NCBI RefSeq assembly: GCF_019192965.1
Contig: NZ_JAHTKU010000011.1
Coordinates: forward strand, 248,001 to 312,000
Direction: 5' to 3'
DNA from: Nocardioides daeguensis
GTDB taxonomy: Bacteria > Actinomycetota > Actinomycetes > Propionibacteriales > Nocardioidaceae
Length of the DNA stretch: 64,000 nucleotides
Shown: one piece after another, positions 44,516-54,604 of the stretch
Position numbering within the stretch: position 1 is the first letter of the stretch
Layout: each line of letters starts with the position of its first letter
The notes under the pieces: generated by a model
What the model was told of the DNA's origin: nothing
The model's input: only the letters and a program-made list of their open reading frames with translations
The model's database searches: none
Position numbers and translations under genes: made by a program

Positions 44516-45193
44516 TCAGGTGAACGGCAGCGGCTCGGGCGACAGGCTCACGGCCCTCGCCCGGGCCGCGGTCATGCCGCGCCGGTGGTGCTGGCGGCAC
44601 AGGACCTCGTAGGCGACCTCGACGTCGTCGTCCGCGGCGGGCGGGTGCGCGACGTCGTCGGCGTCCTCGACGTCGCCGACCACGATCACCTCGCCCTCGG
44701 TGACCATGACCCCGTTCTCGGTGCGGGCGTTGTGGGTGGCGCGCTTGCCGCACCAGCACAGCGCCTCGACCTGCAGCACCTCGGTGCGGTCCGCGAGCTC
44801 GACCAGGCGGGCCGCGCCGGGGAACAGGCGGGTGCGGAAGTCGGTGAGGATGCCGAAGCAGAAGACGTCGATCTGCAGCTCGTCGACGACCTTGGCGAGC
44901 TGGTCGATCTGCTCGGCGGTGTAGAACTGCGCCTCGTCGCAGATCATGTAGTCGATCCGGGCGCCCCGGGTGAGGGCGTCGACGGTGTAGCGCCAGAAGT
45001 CGAAGTCGGCGGCGACCTCCTCGGCCTCGGCAACCAGGCCCAGGCGTGAGGACACCATCGCGGTGCCGGCGCGGTCGTGGCTGGTGAACAGCCGCCCCCG
45101 GCGCCCGCGCGCGGCGTGGTTGTGGTTGGTCTGCAGAGCCAGCGTCGACTTCCCGGCGTCCATCGTCCCGGTACGGAAGATCAGCTCGGCCAC
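44516..45193 (-). CDS. tdk: Thymidine kinase
   Basis: A 225-residue type II thymidine kinase that phosphorylates thymidine in the salvage pathway. Walker A is GTMDAGKST near residues 9-17, motif DEAQF near residue 85 marks the magnesium/substrate site, and the lasso domain has zinc ligands in ALCWCGKRATHNAR and CRQHHRR. The C-terminal tail is longer than in the E. coli enzyme by about 25 acidic residues. Start is GTG at 45193, with GAGGAT six bases upstream. Confidence 0.9.
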   Translation of the reverse strand: MAELIFRTGTMDAGKSTLALQTNHNHAARGRRGRLFTSHDRAGTAMVSSRLGLVAEAEEVAADFDFWRYTVDALTRGARIDYMICDEAQFYTAEQIDQLAKVVDELQIDVFCFGILTDFRTRLFPGAARLVELADRTEVLQVEALCWCGKRATHNARTENGVMVTEGEVIVVGDVEDADDVAHPPAADDDVEVAYEVLCRQHHRRGMTAARARAVSLSPEPLPFT

Positions 45194-45319
45194 CGGCGCA
45201 TCCTCTCACCCATCTTGGGGACAAATCGCATCGCAACCGGTGGAGAAGCGCCCATTCCCGTGCGCGACGGCGATCGGGAGGAGAACACTGGACCTCCCAG
45301 ACCAGGAAGCAGGTGGACC

Positions 45320-46573
45320 ATGGGGGTCGGCGCCGGCCCTGTCGGGCGCCGTGTCCGTCGGGCCATCACCATCATCTCGGTGCTCGCGGCCATCGCCGTC
45401 GTCGTGACCACGACCGGCGTCGTCGGCCGGCGCACGTCGCCGTCCGTCGACACGGACGTCGGCCGTTCCGCGGTCGCCACCGGCCCCGGCGGCCCGGCAC
45501 CTGCGCAGCCCGTGGCCCCGCCCGCCGCGGTCGAGCCGGCCCCGGCAACGGCCCCGGCCGTCGTCGTACGCAATGTCGCGACGGTCGGTGCGGACGCTGA
45601 CCGGCTGATGGACGCGCCCGACGAGGCCCTGATGGCCTACCAACGGGCCGCGACCGTCATCAACTCCGCCGCGCCCTGCAACCTCGACTGGCTGGTGCTC
45701 GCCGCCATCGGCCGGCTCGCCTCCAACCACGGCCAGGGCACCGACCTCAGCCACCGGATCACGGCCGGCGGCGAGGTGAAGCCGGCCCTGGTCGGCCGGC
45801 CGCTCAACGGCAGGGCCGGACGCAGCGAGGTGTCCGACACCGACGCCGGCGAGATCGACGGCAACCCGCGCTGGGACGCGCCGGCCGGGCCGATGGGCCT
45901 GCTGCCGCAGACCTGGTCGCAGGTCGCGGTCGACGCCGACGGCGACACGGTCCGCAACGTGCAGGACCTCGACGACGCGACCCTCGGTGCCGCGGTGCTG
46001 CTGTGCGCGAGCGGCAAGGACCTCGCACGGCCCAAGGCGCTGCGCACAGCCCTGCGTGGGTACGACGCCACGCCGGACTTCGCCCGGACCGTACGCCTCC
46101 TCGTCGCCGACTACGCGGCCGAGACCACGGCGATGGCCGTCCTCGGGACGCCGGTGACGGTGCCGGTCGACCTGCCGGTCGACCTGCCCGGCGAGTGCGG
46201 GTGCACGGGCATCGAGCTCGTCCGGGTCCGGGTCGCGGCCGTCCTCGGCGCCGCGCCCGACCCGAGCCGGGAGGAGCAGCCCGCCGCGACCGGCGTACCG
46301 CCGTCCACCGAGCCGCAGCCCGAGCCGACACCCGAGCCGACACCCGAGCCGACACCCGAGCCGACCCCCGAACCGACCCCCGAACCGACCCCCGAACCGA
46401 CACCCGAGCCGACACCCGAGCCGACACCCGAGCCGACCCCCGAATCCTTGCCGGCGCCGCCGGGGGAGACGCCCCCGGACGAGGTGCCGCCCGTGGACCA
46501 GCCGCCGGCCGGGATCCCGCCGGCCACCGAGCCCGGCAGCGAACCCGGTGCGCAGGGTGGTGCGACCTCCTAG
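45320..46573 (+). CDS. Transglycosylase-like exported protein lacking the catalytic Glu, with EPTP repeats
   Basis: A 417-residue protein. One N-terminal membrane helix or signal anchor (TIISVLAAIAVVVTTTGVV) is followed by an Ala/Pro linker. A lytic-transglycosylase-like domain occupies about residues 100-270 (LDWLVLAAIGRLASNHGQ, APAGPMGLLPQTW, VNVQDLDDATLGAAVLL type). In active relatives the catalytic Glu sits in ESxHG; here it is Ala134 (ASNHG). A tail of ten exact EPTP units (46322-46441) and a Pro/Glu-rich end follow, probably spanning the cell wall. It may bind peptidoglycan without cleaving it. The ATG at 45320 has AGGTGG upstream. Divergent from tdk. Confidence 0.75.
   Translation: MGVGAGPVGRRVRRAITIISVLAAIAVVVTTTGVVGRRTSPSVDTDVGRSAVATGPGGPAPAQPVAPPAAVEPAPATAPAVVVRNVATVGADADRLMDAPDEALMAYQRAATVINSAAPCNLDWLVLAAIGRLASNHGQGTDLSHRITAGGEVKPALVGRPLNGRAGRSEVSDTDAGEIDGNPRWDAPAGPMGLLPQTWSQVAVDADGDTVRNVQDLDDATLGAAVLLCASGKDLARPKALRTALRGYDATPDFARTVRLLVADYAAETTAMAVLGTPVTVPVDLPVDLPGECGCTGIELVRVRVAAVLGAAPDPSREEQPAATGVPPSTEPQPEPTPEPTPEPTPEPTPEPTPEPTPEPTPEPTPEPTPEPTPESLPAPPGETPPDEVPPVDQPPAGIPPATEPGSEPGAQGGATS
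46322..46441 (+). repeat. Ten tandem 12-base repeats encoding EPTP
   Basis: Ten copies of a 12-base unit (GAGCCGACACCC with GAA and ACC variants) in frame inside the transglycosylase-like gene. Variants occur in blocks, suggesting slippage or unequal exchange. Copy number is likely to vary between strains. Confidence 0.95.
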
Positions 46574-46576
46574 GGT
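46571..46576 (+). promoter_or_regulatory. -10 box of a leaderless-type promoter (M3 peptidase)
   Basis: TAGGGT, which includes the stop codon of the previous gene, lies six bases before the GTG at 46583. Confidence 0.35.
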
Positions 46577-46582
46577 GAGGGA

Positions 46583-48610
46583 GTGACGACGGACGCACTT
46601 CTCGGGACCAGCGACCTGCCCCACCAGCTGCCGCGGTTCGCGGACATCGAGGACCAGGACTATGCCCCGGCGATCGAGGCGGCCATGGCCGAGCAGCTCG
46701 CCGCGGTCGCAGCGATCAGCGCCGACCCGGCGCCACCCACCTTCGCCAACACGCTCGTCCCGCTCGAGCTGAGCGGGGTCACCCTGGCACGGGTGCTGCG
46801 GGTGTTCTGGAACAAGGCGAGCGCCGACGCCAACCCGCAGATCGACGCGGTCCGGGCGGCGTTCGCGCCACGACTGGCCGCCCACGGCGACGCGATCCTG
46901 CTCGACCCGGCGCTGTGGGCCCGGCTCCGCGCGGTCGACGCCGACCGCGCGGGCCTGGACCCCGAGGCGGCCTACCTCGTCGAGCGTTACGTGACCGAGT
47001 TCCGCCTCGCCGGCGCCGCGCTGGGCGACGACGACAAGGCGCGACTGCGGGCGCTCAACGAGCGGATCTCCAGCCAGGAGACCGCCTTCGAGCTGGCACT
47101 GCAGGCCGACAGCAACGACCTCGCGGTCGTCGTCGACGACCCGGCGTCCCTGGCCGGGCTGACCCCGGGGGAGGTGTCGGCGGCCGCAGCGGCCGCGGAG
47201 GCTCGCGGCCTCACCGGGCGGCACCTGCTCACCCTGGTGCTGCCGACCGCGCACCCGCACCTCGCCTCGCTCACCGACCGCGACCTGCGCCGTCGGCTCT
47301 CCGAGGCCCAGCGCAGCCGCGGCAGCCGCGGCGGCGAGCACGACACCCGTGCCGTCGCGCTCGACATCCTGCGGCTGCGCGCGGAGCGGGCCCGGCTGCT
47401 CGGCTTCGACAACCACGCCGCGGCGGTCACCGCCGACAACACGGCCGGGACGCCCAAGGCCGTGCGCTCCCTGCTCGAGCGGCTGGCCATACCCGCTGCC
47501 CGCAACGCGCGCGCCGAGCAGGACGCCATGTCCGAGCTGGCCGGCTTCCCGGTCGAGCCGTGGGACTGGCCGTTCTACGCCGAGCGCGTCCGCAGCGCCC
47601 GGTACGACGTCGACCTGGCCGCGCTGCGCCCCTGGTTCGAGTCCGAGCGGGTCCTGCGCGACGGCGTGTTCTTCGCCGCCGGGCGGCTCTACGGGCTGGC
47701 CTTCGAGGAGCGCCCGGACCTGCCGGGCTACCACCCCGACGTCCGGGTCTTCGAGGTGAGCCGCGACGGCACGCCGATCGGGCTGTACCTGCTCGACCTC
47801 TACACCCGCGACGCCAAGCGGGGCGGAGCCTGGATGAGCAGCTTCGTCACCCAGTCCGGGCTGCTCGGCGTCGACACCTCCGTCGTGGTCAACAACCTCA
47901 ACGTGCCCAAGCCGGCGGCGGGGGAGGCGACGCTGCTGACCTGGGACGAGACCAGGACCCTCTTCCACGAGTTCGGCCACGCCCTACACGGTCTGCTCGC
48001 GCGGGCGACGTACCCCAAGTTCGGTGGGACCGCCGTCTTCCGCGACTTCGTCGAGTACCCCTCGCAGGTCAACGAGATGTGGGTGCTGTGGCCCGAGGTG
48101 CTCGCCAGCTACGCCGTCCACCACGAGACCGGCGAGCCGATCCCCGCGGACGTCGTCGAGCGGCTGCGGGCGGCCGAGACGTTCAACGAGGGCTTCGCGA
48201 CCAGCGGGTACCTCGCCGCCGCGCTGCTCGACCTAGCGTGGCACGAGCTCGGCCCCGACGACGTCCCCACCGACCCGGCCGAGGTCGCCGGCTTCGAGCA
48301 GCGCGCCCTCGCGGCCGCCGGGCTCGACAACCCTGCCGTCCCACCGCGCTACTCCACGCCGTACTTCGCCCACAGCTTCAGCTCCGGATACGCCGCGGCC
48401 TACTACTCCTACATCTGGAGCGAGGTCCTCGACGCCGACACGGTCGCGTGGTTCCGCGACAACGGCGGGTTGACCCGCGAGAACGGCGAGGCCTACCTGC
48501 GCCACGTCATCGGCATCGGCGGCACCCGCGACCCGCTCGAGTCCTACGAGCAGTGGCGCGGCCGGCCGGCGCCGATCGAGCCGCTGCTCACCCGGCGCGG
48601 ACTGGCCTGA
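46583..48610 (+). CDS. M3-family zinc metallopeptidase (peptidyl-dipeptidase Dcp/oligopeptidase A type)
   Basis: A 675-residue cytoplasmic metallopeptidase. The zinc motif HEFGH is in TLFHEFGHALHGLL at about residue 461, with the third ligand Glu in PSQVNEMW about 28 residues later. The substrate-binding end has PPRYSTPYFAHSFSSGYAAAYYSYIW. Length and order match Dcp, which removes C-terminal dipeptides from short peptides. The start is GTG at 46583. It is probably transcribed from its own promoter, overlapping the end of the preceding gene. Confidence 0.9.
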   Translation: MTTDALLGTSDLPHQLPRFADIEDQDYAPAIEAAMAEQLAAVAAISADPAPPTFANTLVPLELSGVTLARVLRVFWNKASADANPQIDAVRAAFAPRLAAHGDAILLDPALWARLRAVDADRAGLDPEAAYLVERYVTEFRLAGAALGDDDKARLRALNERISSQETAFELALQADSNDLAVVVDDPASLAGLTPGEVSAAAAAAEARGLTGRHLLTLVLPTAHPHLASLTDRDLRRRLSEAQRSRGSRGGEHDTRAVALDILRLRAERARLLGFDNHAAAVTADNTAGTPKAVRSLLERLAIPAARNARAEQDAMSELAGFPVEPWDWPFYAERVRSARYDVDLAALRPWFESERVLRDGVFFAAGRLYGLAFEERPDLPGYHPDVRVFEVSRDGTPIGLYLLDLYTRDAKRGGAWMSSFVTQSGLLGVDTSVVVNNLNVPKPAAGEATLLTWDETRTLFHEFGHALHGLLARATYPKFGGTAVFRDFVEYPSQVNEMWVLWPEVLASYAVHHETGEPIPADVVERLRAAETFNEGFATSGYLAAALLDLAWHELGPDDVPTDPAEVAGFEQRALAAAGLDNPAVPPRYSTPYFAHSFSSGYAAAYYSYIWSEVLDADTVAWFRDNGGLTRENGEAYLRHVIGIGGTRDPLESYEQWRGRPAPIEPLLTRRGLA

Positions 48611-48667
48611 CTCGGCCGCCTGTGGAGGACCCGAGCGCGATCGCGCGCGAGGGCGGATCCTTCCGGC

Positions 48668-49514
48668 ATGGTGACGGAGGAGTGGCTGGGCGGTTCGCCA
48701 CCGGCTCACCACGCAACGGTGGGTCGCGCACACCTCGACCGTCATCGGCACGACGACCGGTGAGCTGTCCCGCGAACAGCTGCGGTGGCTCGGCGTGCTG
48801 CACGGTGGTCCGGAGGCGGTCGTCGGGGACCTGTCCGCGGCGGAGGTGGCCGGACTGCGGAACTGGCAGCGCGACGACGTGACGGTGCTGGTCCCGCACG
48901 GCACCTTCGTGGGTGCCGGTCACCCGGGTGTCGTGTTCGTGCGGACTCGTCGGCCGCTGCGCGACTGGCGCCGTCCCGGCGGTGGCCTGCCGGTGTGTCG
49001 GCTCGAGCCCGCGGTGCTGCGCTTCGCTTCGGTCCAGCGGGCCCCGCGGGTCGCGGAGGGGGTGCTCGCTGCGGTAGTCCAGCAGCAGCTGACCTCCCCG
49101 GACCGGCTCCTCGAGTGGATCGAACGGATGCAGCCACTGCGGGCCGCCGCCCGGTTCCGTCGCGTGGTGGCCGAGATCGCCGGCGGCGCCCACTCCGCGG
49201 CCGAGCTCGACGTGCGCCGGATGTGCCGGTCGGCCGGTCTGGCCCAGCCGGCGCGTCAGGTGCGGCGCAGGGACGCCGACGGGCGACTCCGGTTCACCGA
49301 CTGCGAGTGGCGCCTGGCCGGCGGTCGGGTCCTGGTGCTCGAGGTCGATGGCGGCTTCCACCGCGAGGTCGAGCACTGGGAGGAGGACATCGCTCGCCAG
49401 CGCGCGCTCACGTCGCCGTACCGGATGGTCGTCCGGTGCACCGCGCGGGAGCTGCGGGACGAGCCCGAACGGGTGGCCCGGGATCTGCGGCTGCTCGGCG
49501 TGCCCGCGGCCTGA
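48668..49514 (+). pseudogene. DUF559-like endonuclease-fold protein, probably frameshifted near its start
   Basis: From the GTG at 48795 the frame encodes 239 residues. A C-terminal DUF559/restriction-like region has VLEVDGGFHREVEHWEEDIARQRAL. Upstream in the same frame the sequence still reads as protein (VRHRLTTQRWVAHTSTVIG and GELSREQLRWLGVLHGG), but it runs back to a stop at 48672-48674 without a start codon. A plausible start, ATG at 48668 (MVTEEWLGG), is in another frame. A one-base insertion or two-base deletion near 48690 would join them. Either the gene is broken, or there is a sequence error, or a shorter GTG start without an RBS is used. Proteins of this type are common and repeated in Nocardioides genomes; function unknown. 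Confidence 0.55.
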
Positions 49515-49562
49515 GTCGGGTGGGTGAGAGTGGTCCAGAGATCACTCTCACCCACCCAACTC
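49513..49562. terminator. Long hairpin between convergent genes
   Basis: A perfect 15-pair stem (GGGTGGGTGAGAGTG with its complement), extended by four more pairs past one mismatch, has a ten-base loop. It lies between the DUF559-like gene and panB, both pointing at it. No T-run is present on either side. Confidence 0.5.
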
Positions 49563-49585
49563 ACGCAGGGCGGGGCCAGGTCAGC

Positions 49586-50461
49586 TCAGAAGGTGTGCTC
49601 GGGCGCGGGGAAGGTGCCGTCCTTGACCTCGGAGTCGTAGGCGCGGGCGGCGTCGAGGAGGACCGAGCGCAGGTCGGCGTACTGCTTGACGAAGCGCGGC
49701 AGCCTGCCCGTGCGCAGGCCGAAGGCGTCCTGCCAGACGAGGACCTGGCCGTCGCACTGGTTGCCGGCCCCGATGCCGATCGTCGGGATCTCGAGCTTGG
49801 CGGTGACCTCGGCGGCGACGTCGCCGGGGACCATCTCCATGACGACGGCGAACGCGCCGGCCTCCTGCACGGCGAGCGCGTCGCGCAGGACCCGCTCGGC
49901 GGCGTCGCCGCGACCTTGGACCCGGTAGCCGCCGAGGGCGTGCTCGGACTGGGGCGTGAAGCCGATGTGCGCCATGACGGGGATGCCGCCGCGGGCCATC
50001 TTCTCGATCTGCGGAGCCATCTCGACGCCGCCCTCGAGCTTCACGCAGTGGGCGCCGCCCTCCTTCATGAAGCGGACCGCGGTCAGGTAGCCCTGCTCCG
50101 GCGACGCCTGGTAGGAGCCGAACGGGAGGTCGCCGACCACGAGGGCGCGCGACACCGAGCGGCTCACGGCCCGGGTGAGAGGGAGCAGCTCGTCGACCGT
50201 GACGGGGATCGAGGTGCTGTTGCCGAGGACGTTGTTGGAGGCGCTGTCGCCGACGAGGAGGACCTCGACGCCGGCCTCGTCGAAGATCTGCGCGGTCAGC
50301 TGGTCGTAGCTGGTGAGCATCGAGAAGCGCTCGCCGCGCTGCTTGAGCTCGCGCAGGTGATGGGTGCGGACGCGCTTGATCGGCGCGGGTCCGGGCGACC
50401 CCGTCGCGGGGGCGGCGCCGCCGCCGTACGGGGCGGTCTCTTCGGGGGTGGTGCTGCTCAT
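49586..50461 (-). CDS. panB: 3-methyl-2-oxobutanoate hydroxymethyltransferase
   Basis: A 291-residue TIM-barrel enzyme that makes ketopantoate from 2-oxoisovalerate and methylene-THF, the first committed step to pantothenate and CoA. Family motifs are [40 protein letters not shown] with the metal-binding Asp, CVKLEGG with Lys, and VMEMVPG with Glu. [17 protein letters not shown] follows. About 35 N-terminal residues are an Ala/Pro/Gly-rich extension. The ATG at 50461 was chosen because GGAG lies eight bases upstream. Confidence 0.93.
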   Translation of the reverse strand: MSSTTPEETAPYGGGAAPATGSPGPAPIKRVRTHHLRELKQRGERFSMLTSYDQLTAQIFDEAGVEVLLVGDSASNNVLGNSTSIPVTVDELLPLTRAVSRSVSRALVVGDLPFGSYQASPEQGYLTAVRFMKEGGAHCVKLEGGVEMAPQIEKMARGGIPVMAHIGFTPQSEHALGGYRVQGRGDAAERVLRDALAVQEAGAFAVVMEMVPGDVAAEVTAKLEIPTIGIGAGNQCDGQVLVWQDAFGLRTGRLPRFVKQYADLRSVLLDAARAYDSEVKDGTFPAPEHTF

Positions 50462-50582
50462 CGTCGAGCTCCGTTCTGGGTGACTCGCGGCCCGCAGGTG
50501 CGGGTCCACGTTCGTTGACGGGCACTGACGAGGCTAGTCCGGTACGACGGCCCGGCGCGCTGTGTGCTCCGTCACCCCGAAG

Positions 50583-51041
50583 TCACCCCGAACCGGCGGC
50601 GTCGGCGGCCGCTTCCAGCTCCGCGACGACGATCCGGCGCATGCCGAGCAGCGCCCGGCTGGCGGCCTCGGCCCGCCGCGGGTCGGGGTCGGCCAGCAGG
50701 TCGTGCAACCGGGTCGGGACGACCTGCCAGGACAGGCCGAACCGGTCCTTGAGCCACCCGCACACCGACTCCTGGCCGCCGTCGGTGAGCGAGTCCCAGT
50801 AGTAGTCGACCTCCGACTGGTCGCGGCACACGATCGAGAACGAGACCGCCTCGGAGAACCGGATCTCCGGGCCGCCGTTGACCGCGCGGAAGGTGAGCCC
50901 GTCGAGGGTGAACTCGCCGGCCACCGGACCGAGCCGGGTGATCGAGGAGTTCGGGAAGATCGCGGTGTAGAACCGGGCCGCCTCCTCCAGCCGGTCGTCG
51001 AACCACAGGCACGGCTGGATGTGGTTGCTCGCGACGCTCAT
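50583..51041 (-). CDS. VOC-superfamily protein (PhnB/glyoxalase-like)
   Basis: A 152-residue protein of the vicinal oxygen chelate fold, PhnB-like type. It opens with IQPCLWFDDRLEEAARFYTAIFPNSSI and has FSIVCRDQSEVDYYWDSLTDGGQESVCGWLKDRFGLSWQVVP, the usual end of the domain. These small proteins act in glyoxalase-like or resistance reactions, but many are uncharacterised; no substrate can be named. It is divergent from nadE. Confidence 0.82.
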   Translation of the reverse strand: MSVASNHIQPCLWFDDRLEEAARFYTAIFPNSSITRLGPVAGEFTLDGLTFRAVNGGPEIRFSEAVSFSIVCRDQSEVDYYWDSLTDGGQESVCGWLKDRFGLSWQVVPTRLHDLLADPDPRRAEAASRALLGMRRIVVAELEAAADAAGSG

Positions 51042-51083
51042 GCGTGGGGAGACCGGCGCCGCGCCGCTGACTCATCGGATCCC

Positions 51084-51089
51084 TAGACT
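51084..51089 (+). promoter_or_regulatory. -10 box of a leaderless-type promoter (nadE)
   Basis: TAGACT lies six bases before the GTG at 51096. Confidence 0.4.
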
Positions 51090-51095
51090 CGCCTC

Positions 51096-53111
<2,016 letters not shown>

Positions 53112-53158
53112 GCTGCGCCGCCTCGTGAGGGCCGGCGCGGCCCCTACGATGGGTCGCC

Positions 53159-54538
53159 GTGCATGAGTTCGCGATCGAGGATCGCCACGTACTCGATGCG
53201 GTCGCGGGCTGGATCTCGGATCGACTCTCCCACCCGGAGCGGTTCACCTCGCTCGACGGCGTCCCGCGGGCTCCGCTGCCGACGGTGGGGCCGACGGGGA
53301 TCGGTGTCGAAGCCACCTGGGAGGTGCTGCGCGACGAGGTCCTGCCGACAGCGTTCCCCGCGGACCACCCCCGTTACCTCGCGTTCGTGGGCGGTGCGCC
53401 GACCCCGGCGGCCGTGCTCGCCGACGCGGCGCTCTCGGCCGCGGCGATCTACGGCGGCAGCGAGCTCGAGGCCGGCGCGGTCGTGGCGGCGGAGCGTGCG
53501 GCGGCTCGTTGGTTGTGCGACCTCGTCGGCTATCCGCGCCAGGCACGAGGAACCTTCGTGAGCGGTGGCTCGATGGCGAACCTGAGCGCGCTGGTCGCGG
53601 CGCGCCACGCCCGGACCTCCGCGGGCCGCCCCGTGCCGCGCACCATCGTCGCCGGAGCCGGGGCACACGCGTCCGTGGCAGCCGCGGCGTCGATCATGGG
53701 GTGCACGCTCGTCCTGGCCGGGTCGCGGGACCGCGCGCTGCGCGCCGCCGACCTGGCGCCCGTGCTGGACGAGCTCGCGCCCGACGACGTGGTGGCGGTC
53801 GTGGCGAGCGCGGGCGCCACCAACAGCGGGGCGGTCGACGCGCTCGACGAGGTCGCCGCGGCGTGTGCGGCACGCCGGACCTGGCTGCACGTCGATGCCG
53901 CCTACGGCGGCGCCGCGCTCCTGGCGCCTGCCTCGCGTCGGCTGTTCGAGGGTATCGATCGGGCCGACTCGGTCACCATCGACCCCCACAAGTGGCTCTT
54001 CACGCCGTTCGACTGCGCGGCGGTGCTGTACCGCGACCCCCAGGTCGCCCGGGAGGCGCACCGGCAGAGCGCGGACTACCTCGACGCGGCCCAGGACGTC
54101 GGCGCGGACAACCCCGCCGACTACGCCGTGCACCTGACCCGCCGCGCTCGCGGGCTGCCGGTGTGGGCCTCGCTGGTCGCGAACGGGACCGAGGCCTATC
54201 GCCGGGCCGTCGAGGCGTGCCTGAGCACCGCCCGGTACGCCGCCGAGCGGATCGCGGCGAACCCGGTGCTGGAGCTGGTCGGCGAACCGCAGCTGTCGGT
54301 GGTCCTCTTCCGCCGGCGCGGCTGGACCCCGGCCGACTACCAGCAGTGGTCGTCGCACGCGCGCTCGCGTGGGTTCGCCCTGGTCACCCCCACCTCCTTC
54401 GGCGGCGAGACCGTCCTGCGACTGTGCTTCGTCAACCCCCGGACCACCCCGCTCGACGTCGACCTGGTGCTGGCCGGCGTGGCGGGCGGCGCGCAGCTGC
54501 CCGGCCCCATGGGTGAAAAGGTCTCGGGAATGTGGTAA
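53159..54538 (+). CDS. PLP-dependent group II decarboxylase-like protein
   Basis: A 459-residue fold-type I PLP enzyme. The PLP lysine lies in TIDPHKWLFTPFDCAAVLYRD at about residue 278. GTFVSGGSMANLSALVAAR binds the cofactor phosphate, and LHVDAAYGGAALL has the PLP-binding Asp. The fold matches aromatic-amino-acid, glutamate or diaminobutyrate decarboxylases; the substrate cannot be set. The GTG start at 53159 follows a TACGAT box with an eight-base gap. The next gene starts 66 bases later. Confidence 0.83.
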   Translation: MHEFAIEDRHVLDAVAGWISDRLSHPERFTSLDGVPRAPLPTVGPTGIGVEATWEVLRDEVLPTAFPADHPRYLAFVGGAPTPAAVLADAALSAAAIYGGSELEAGAVVAAERAAARWLCDLVGYPRQARGTFVSGGSMANLSALVAARHARTSAGRPVPRTIVAGAGAHASVAAAASIMGCTLVLAGSRDRALRAADLAPVLDELAPDDVVAVVASAGATNSGAVDALDEVAAACAARRTWLHVDAAYGGAALLAPASRRLFEGIDRADSVTIDPHKWLFTPFDCAAVLYRDPQVAREAHRQSADYLDAAQDVGADNPADYAVHLTRRARGLPVWASLVANGTEAYRRAVEACLSTARYAAERIAANPVLELVGEPQLSVVLFRRRGWTPADYQQWSSHARSRGFALVTPTSFGGETVLRLCFVNPRTTPLDVDLVLAGVAGGAQLPGPMGEKVSGMW

Positions 54539-54604
54539 GGCGGACCCCGGGGCCGCCGACAGGAACCCTAGGCCTCGACGAGCCGAGCGGCAGGAAGGAG
54601 GTCG

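Noticed and set aside
46322-46441. Tandem repeats resembling a CRISPR or replication iteron array
   Set aside because: The units are 12 bases with no spacers, stay in frame and encode EPTP.
45206-47980. A 924-codon minus-strand open frame covering the transglycosylase-like and M3 peptidase genes
   Set aside because: Antisense shadow of two real genes, with no domain or start signal.
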